Assembly (NCBI GenBank): GCA_035771175.1
Contig: CM069599.1
Coordinates: forward strand, 35,125,562 to 35,189,561
Direction: 5' to 3'
Source of the DNA: Paratinospora sagittata
Lineage: Eukaryota > Streptophyta > Magnoliopsida > Ranunculales > Menispermaceae
Length of the DNA: 64,000 bases
Positions 58,850-64,000 of this stretch are shown here, piece by piece (position 1 is the first letter of the stretch; every line of letters begins with the position of its first letter). The position numbers and the translations under genes are program-made. The notes under the pieces are model-generated. The model ran no database searches and was not told where the DNA came from. It was given only the letters and a program-made list of their open reading frames with translations.

Positions 58850-60830
58850 CTCGTATACGTGTACGTATATGTATATAATGCTCGGAGCGCGTTGGTTCGA
58901 GTGTATTTACATGATTTTACGTCGTTTCGATTGCGCATGAAGTTTCAAAATGATCGGACGCCCGTTCGACGTTGAAACACGTTGAAAATGGTATTTTGGA
59001 TCAGTAGAGCTAGCTCCATGGAGGAATAATTTTTTGTCAATAATTATATCAATGCCCTGTCTCCTAGATCTGTGGTCCGATTGAGCTGAAATTTTGTCAA
59101 ATTATTCTTCTCTGATAGATCTTCAATTTGATCGGTGAAGATTTTGATCGGAGTTTTTTATTGTGACATATAAGACTCCAAACATTGTTTCTCGAATTTG
59201 TAGATTTTCTTGCGCAGTTTTGATCAAACGGTTGGATCTCATAATTCCACTGTTGAATTGAGCTGAAATTTTACCAGAAGGTTGGCAAGTAAATCATAAA
59301 ACTTTTGAACGGTTAAGATGTTAAATTGGTGAGTCTTTCGCAAGAAATTGATTATTTAAGTACAAGTAATTGCAGCAGAAAAAAAAAACTATTCGTTTTA
59401 TTTAAGTGTTTTTTTATAAATGTGGGCCCAAAATGTCGCTTAACCTCTATATAAGCCATTGGAACGTGATTTCTCTCATTTTTCGCTTCCAACAGAGGCT
59501 AAGGAGCTTGGAGAAGAGGAAAAGAAAGGAGAGAGAAAGATAGGGTTTTGGTGCTTTCATGCCCAAAATCCTTCAATTTGGGTTAAATATGGGTTAATGT
59601 AGTGTTAAATAGTTAAATTGAGCAATATGAGATTGGCTCATGTGTTAGACTATTTTAGAATCTTAATTGACTTTTGATTTGGGTTTCAACATGATGGTTT
59701 AGCATACTTTAAGGCAGATTTTTCGTTTTGATAAACCATGTTATTTCAGGATCTTGTGCTTGATCTATATAACCCAAATAGTTAATTGGAGGTTGTGGTG
59801 CTTGAGGTGATATGTGCATCCAAGTGTTTTCTTTGGTTGGATTGGAATTGGATTGACTAAGTCTAGTTAATCAAGTTGTGAGTGTCCCTTTACATTTGGA
59901 TTTTTATATGTGACATTGTATTACTTAAATTGATTTAAATCGATATTTATAAGTGTTATGCATGTTTTAATGTTTCATGTAATGATTTTGAGCAAAGTCT
60001 ATAGGGTTAGCAATTTAGTTAGATCTCCTAGTTGAGATTTCCCTTGGGAAGTCTCGTAAGTCTATTGGTGATTCCCAGTTGTGGACCTGACAAGGGGTTT
60101 TATGGCTTGTGTATGGGTAGGATAACATAGGCTGGTCCTACGTGCTGCACGACTCCAAAAATCTTATTAGAATACGAGTATTGTTTTGGGCGTTGTGTGT
60201 CACGCACCAGGCCTTTGATCGCCTTTGCTCAAGAGGTGTTAAGATTGCATTGGCATGTTTAGAAATGATATGCATTGTCTTTGTTATGGCATGATGCATT
60301 ATACTGGCATGTATGTAATCTTGTTTAATAACCATATTATTTCAAATGTTTTTTATTATCTTGCAATGTTTTATATAAATGCACGTATATTGCTATTTGT
60401 AGAAGACATTTACTGAGCTTGTTGTAGCTCATACCTCACTCTTTTTTTCAGGATCGGATATGAAAGGAAAAAGGAAGGCTTGACTGCAAAGCACTCCCTT
60501 GGTTTTTGTTGATGTAGGTGTTGTACATTCTTTTGTATTTTGATATTATGTACATGATAACACCTAGTATATGTATAATTAACACATAGATGAGATGTGA
60601 ATGGTTTGTATTATTTTGTGGACTTGAAATTTTATATTTGGTATTTTGGAGATATAATATTTTAATAATTGTTGATGATTATGTTAGATGGATGTCTTAT
60701 AGGATTGTGTTTTATTGGGATTCGTGTTATATTAGGCTGATGGGACGTCAGATGTATCGATGAAGGGTATACCCAGGGGTCCCGTGTTGGTCGTGACGTC
60801 ACGAATATTGGGTCTGGACGTATAAATACA
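58850..60830 (+). repeat. Probable LTR-retrotransposon-derived non-coding DNA (solo LTR-like)
   Basis: The stretch has no coding capacity but shows an organised layout. There is a TATA box (ctatataagcc, 59446-59456) followed by a GA-rich leader (gagaagaggaaaagaaagg) near 59510. Two copies of ttgagctgaaatttt lie at about 59085 and 59256. A later part has attgagctt/agctcatacct-type sequence before a cag-gatcgg junction near 60450. Such a promoter-plus-leader without ORFs is typical of long gypsy-type LTRs. I could not fix TG/CA ends or a 5-bp duplication, so the bounds are estimates. Confidence 0.35.
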
Positions 60831-60850
60831 AAATATAAATGATAATAAAT

Positions 60851-61361
60851 TAGGGATGACAATTCGTGTTGTCATGCCGTAAGCGTGTATAATAAAATAT
60901 ATTGTAAACTCAAACACGACACGTTTAAATAATGTGTTATTATATGTAAACTCAAACCCGATACGTTTAATAAATAAGTTGAATATGTTAACATGTTTAT
61001 AACCCTTAAAACTTAAACAAGTTCATTCTAATATATTTATCATATATAAATTTTAAATTAACATATAAATAAAAAACTCAAAATCATAATTATACAACCA
61101 TATAGTAAAGACCAAATAAAATATTATAATAAAATATTAAAAAATCTTCATACATAATATAAGTCTTAACACAAAATATAATCAGTTAAACAGGTTAATT
61201 TCGGGTTTAGCAGGTCGACCTATTTTTGATCTAAAATTTAATTGTGTTTAATCGAGTTTAACCTATTTTGACCCGCACATGTTTATATAAAATCCAAACT
61301 CGTTTATTTCGTGTCGGTTTCAAGTCGTGTTATTGTGTCATGACTTATATTGTCACCCCTA
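60851..61361. mobile_element. hAT-type MITE, 511 bp
   Basis: The ends tagggatgacaat and attgtcaccccta are inverted (12 of 13). The 8-bp taataaat flanks both sides exactly (60843-60850 and 61362-61369). The interior is AT-rich with acgac/gtgtcg-like repeats and no ORF. This end sequence belongs to a widespread plant MITE type. Confidence 0.92.
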
Positions 61362-61369
61362 TAATAAAT

Positions 61370-64000
61370 AGTATTTTTGACTAAGTATCATATAAATATT
61401 TAAAAAATTATGAACATATAACAAAAGTGATTCTATAATAAAATTGTGTAATTAGTAATATATTTTAGGTAAACAAGAGAAATTAACAATTTTATCCCTA
61501 CATAAGCTGGTCCAAATTCTTTTTATATTGGGTTAGACAAAACTGGACAATCAGATTTTGATATATTTTGATAAGACATGATGTAAATAATTGTAGAATA
61601 AGAGCCTATATAATCCATTGACAGAACCGTGGGTCTAAAGCTTGAATGGGAGGTGAAGGAAGGGTTGGTTGATGAGAGTGGAAGATCAGTTGCAGAAGAG
61701 TAGTACTGATAGTTTTGGGATGATTTAGGTCAGAAAAAGGGTCATATTGATGTTCCCATAACGTCATCTCTTTCACGTGCAAAGTAGCTAGGGTACCCTA
61801 CAACCAAGTCAAAAAGCTCCAGTAGCCAGTCCTCTCACGTAATCTAACAATACTAAATTAAGCTGATATTTGTTTTTCTTGGTGTTGGTTTCTATATGCT
61901 ATGTCTTTCTCATTGGTCACAACTTGGTAAGGTAATTTTCCAATGACATTTTCATGACTAGGTTGAAAAAACAAAGTTCCAAGATGTCATCTAGCTAGCC
62001 AGGGAAAAGCCAGCTACTTAAGCATTTAATTGAGATGGAGTGTACTATTTGGTGTATTTGACTTGTTATCATTAGGTATTAATGTATATCCTTAGAAGGC
62101 TTAAAATGATCATTTGGTATGGTAGTTAAGAATATTTTTTTATTATTATTTATGAGTTTATGATTTCAAGTCTCTTTAATAGCAATTGTATTAGATTCTG
62201 TTTAGTATAATTTTTGCAAAAATATTTTTTCAAGAAGTAATGTTATATATCTTGAAGCAGATGCCTCCAAAAATATTTTTTGTCTAAAAGCACTTTGCAA
62301 ATGCTAGAATTTTATGTTATATGTTGAAAACCCTCTTACATTTATAGTTGAGTATTCATTAATATGAGATCTAATCACCTCTTCGGCCTCAACGTAGGGC
62401 CAATTTGACAGAGAAAAATGAAAGTCCCAACCTTAAGTAGTTAAGAATAATAATAATAATAATAATTAATATTAAAGAAATTTTATTTTTTAATTTATGT
62501 TAATATGACGTTATTTATATATAATACGAAAAAAAAAATTAAGTAGTTACATCATATATTGTCACATAATTCAACATTAAAAAAATTGTCCCGGATTGTA
62601 TTTTCCTAATATTTTTCTGAAAAAAAAAATAAAAAAATTAAAGGTCATTTACATAGTATTTACAAGCGTGCAGTGATGCATTTACAATATTAAATGATCA
62701 GAATGTGATGTTATTAAAGAAGGTGAGATGTTGCTTTTATTTTAATTAATGCTCACATTGCATTTTATGAATATAAAGATTAGAATAATATATAAAGGAC
62801 AATATGAAAAGGGTTGGTTAAATGACAACATCACGGTGTTTAAAAGGTTTGAACATATTAGTACTGGTGTGTGCACGTGCTTTTTAATAAAAGTTCAATT
62901 TAATTTTTAATGGTAGTTGAGCTAACAACTATTGTAAGTGCAGGCAGTCATAATTTTTATTTTTTTTTAACCATTTTTCAATATTTTTCATCAGATGATT
63001 ATTAGTTCAAAATGTGCAAAACCATCAAATTATGGTCGTAGGAGGTACAATATTGCAATTTATATTAAGAAAAATGCTATAGAGCATCAAATTTTCTAAA
63101 ATAAGATTAATTTTATGATATTAAATTAAATTAAACTAAAAATAATGTATCATGTATTTGGTGCAATACATGATATTAGAATAAAAATTAATTAAATTAT
63201 TTTTTTTTTTTTTAAATTATATTAAACAATAAAAAAAAGTTGGTTGGTTTGTAAAACCAACGATTGCTCGCTTTGCAAACCGACAGAGAATTTTATTTAT
63301 TTATTATTACTTTTTTTAAGAAGAAATATCTGAAAGAAGAAGAAGATGACGAGGAGGGGAGAAAAGAAAAAAAGAAAGAAAGAAAGGGCGGGATAGATTG
63401 GTGAGGTGGGATAATTATTATTCCATCCCACCTCACCACCAAACACAGGATATGACTATTTTTTAGTCTTATGCTGTTCAATCTTGGCTTCCAAACAACC
63501 GCTAGCATTATTCATTAAGAAAAATGCTAAAGAGTTTAAAATTTTTACACCAATTACTACAAATATGATGAGTAAGGCCTCCACATTAAATTTTTAATTT
63601 TAAAAAGTGCGCTGTTTTTTATTAAAATTTGATGTGACAGTGATTTATAACAAATGGTGTAGTGTTTTCAATTCCTCCAGCACTGTGTTCTTATATTGAA
63701 TATAAATTCACTTTCTTAAAATGTCCTTTGAATACTTTATTACTTATAGTCATTTGAAATTTGTATAAGAAAATTATTTGTAAGAATGGTAATGTAAAAA
63801 GAATAAAAAAAGAAGAAGGATTCTTCTGAAATTTTCATTATAAAAAAAGGTAGAAAAATAAATTAAATTTATCATGATTTCAATGGTAGAATACACCAAT
63901 CTCTTATCCTCCAAAGGGACATTTATTCCGGATGATCAACTGCCCTATTGAAAGGGGGATTGAGAGGAATATATAATGGAGGTGAAAAATATATTGGCAA
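61370..64000. other. Intergenic region to the window end, no gene recognised
   Basis: AT-rich with (AAT)n at about 62446-62465, poly-T at 63201-63213 and a GA-rich tract at 63330-63392. A 13-bp perfect hairpin (ggtgaggtgggat / atcccacctcacc) lies at 63400-63437. No open frame shows a domain. Confidence 0.4.

Overview
The window is nuclear DNA from a dicot plant, probably a woody species, though the sequence does not fix which one. The evidence is AT-rich intergenic DNA, GT-AG introns, plant-specific gene families (PLS-class PPR, EDR2-like, SIAMESE-related) and a plant transposon complement (Ty1/copia, L1 and RTE LINEs, Au-type SINEs, hAT-type MITEs, a TRIM-like element).

Layout. 1-3.9 kb: the 3' part of a frameshifted Ty1/copia retrotransposon with the start of its 3' LTR. 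5.7-8.0 kb (+): a PLS/E-type PPR protein with an unresolved start. 11.6-12.5 kb (-): an EDR2-like (DUF1336) protein. 13-23 kb: gene-poor, with two MITEs, a SINE and a ~2 kb long inverted repeat whose left arm is interrupted. 23.7-24.1 kb (-): a two-exon TMEM230-like membrane protein. 26.9-28.5 kb (+): NMD3, the 60S ribosomal subunit export adaptor. 29.6-51.9 kb (-): one complete gene, AUGMIN SUBUNIT 3. I resolved 18 exons summing to 1854 nt (617 aa); its 22 kb length comes from introns full of transposons. 52.7-53.5 kb: a short TIR element that received a retroposed fragment of an EDGP / basic-7S-globulin-like gene, flanked by a 20-bp duplication. 55.0-55.5 kb (-): a SIAMESE-related CDK inhibitor. 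55.7-64 kb: no gene recognised; one clear 511-bp hAT-type MITE and LTR-like DNA.

The genes do not form an operon-like or pathway unit. AUG3 (microtubule nucleation), the SIAMESE-related protein (cell cycle) and NMD3 (ribosome export) all serve growing cells, but nothing in the sequence links their control. I found no undescribed multi-gene system. The most unusual items are the retroposed EDGP fragment inside a TIR element, the interrupted long inverted repeat at 18.6-20.7 kb, the out-of-frame start of the PPR gene, and the catalogue of dated-by-TSD insertions in AUG3 introns.
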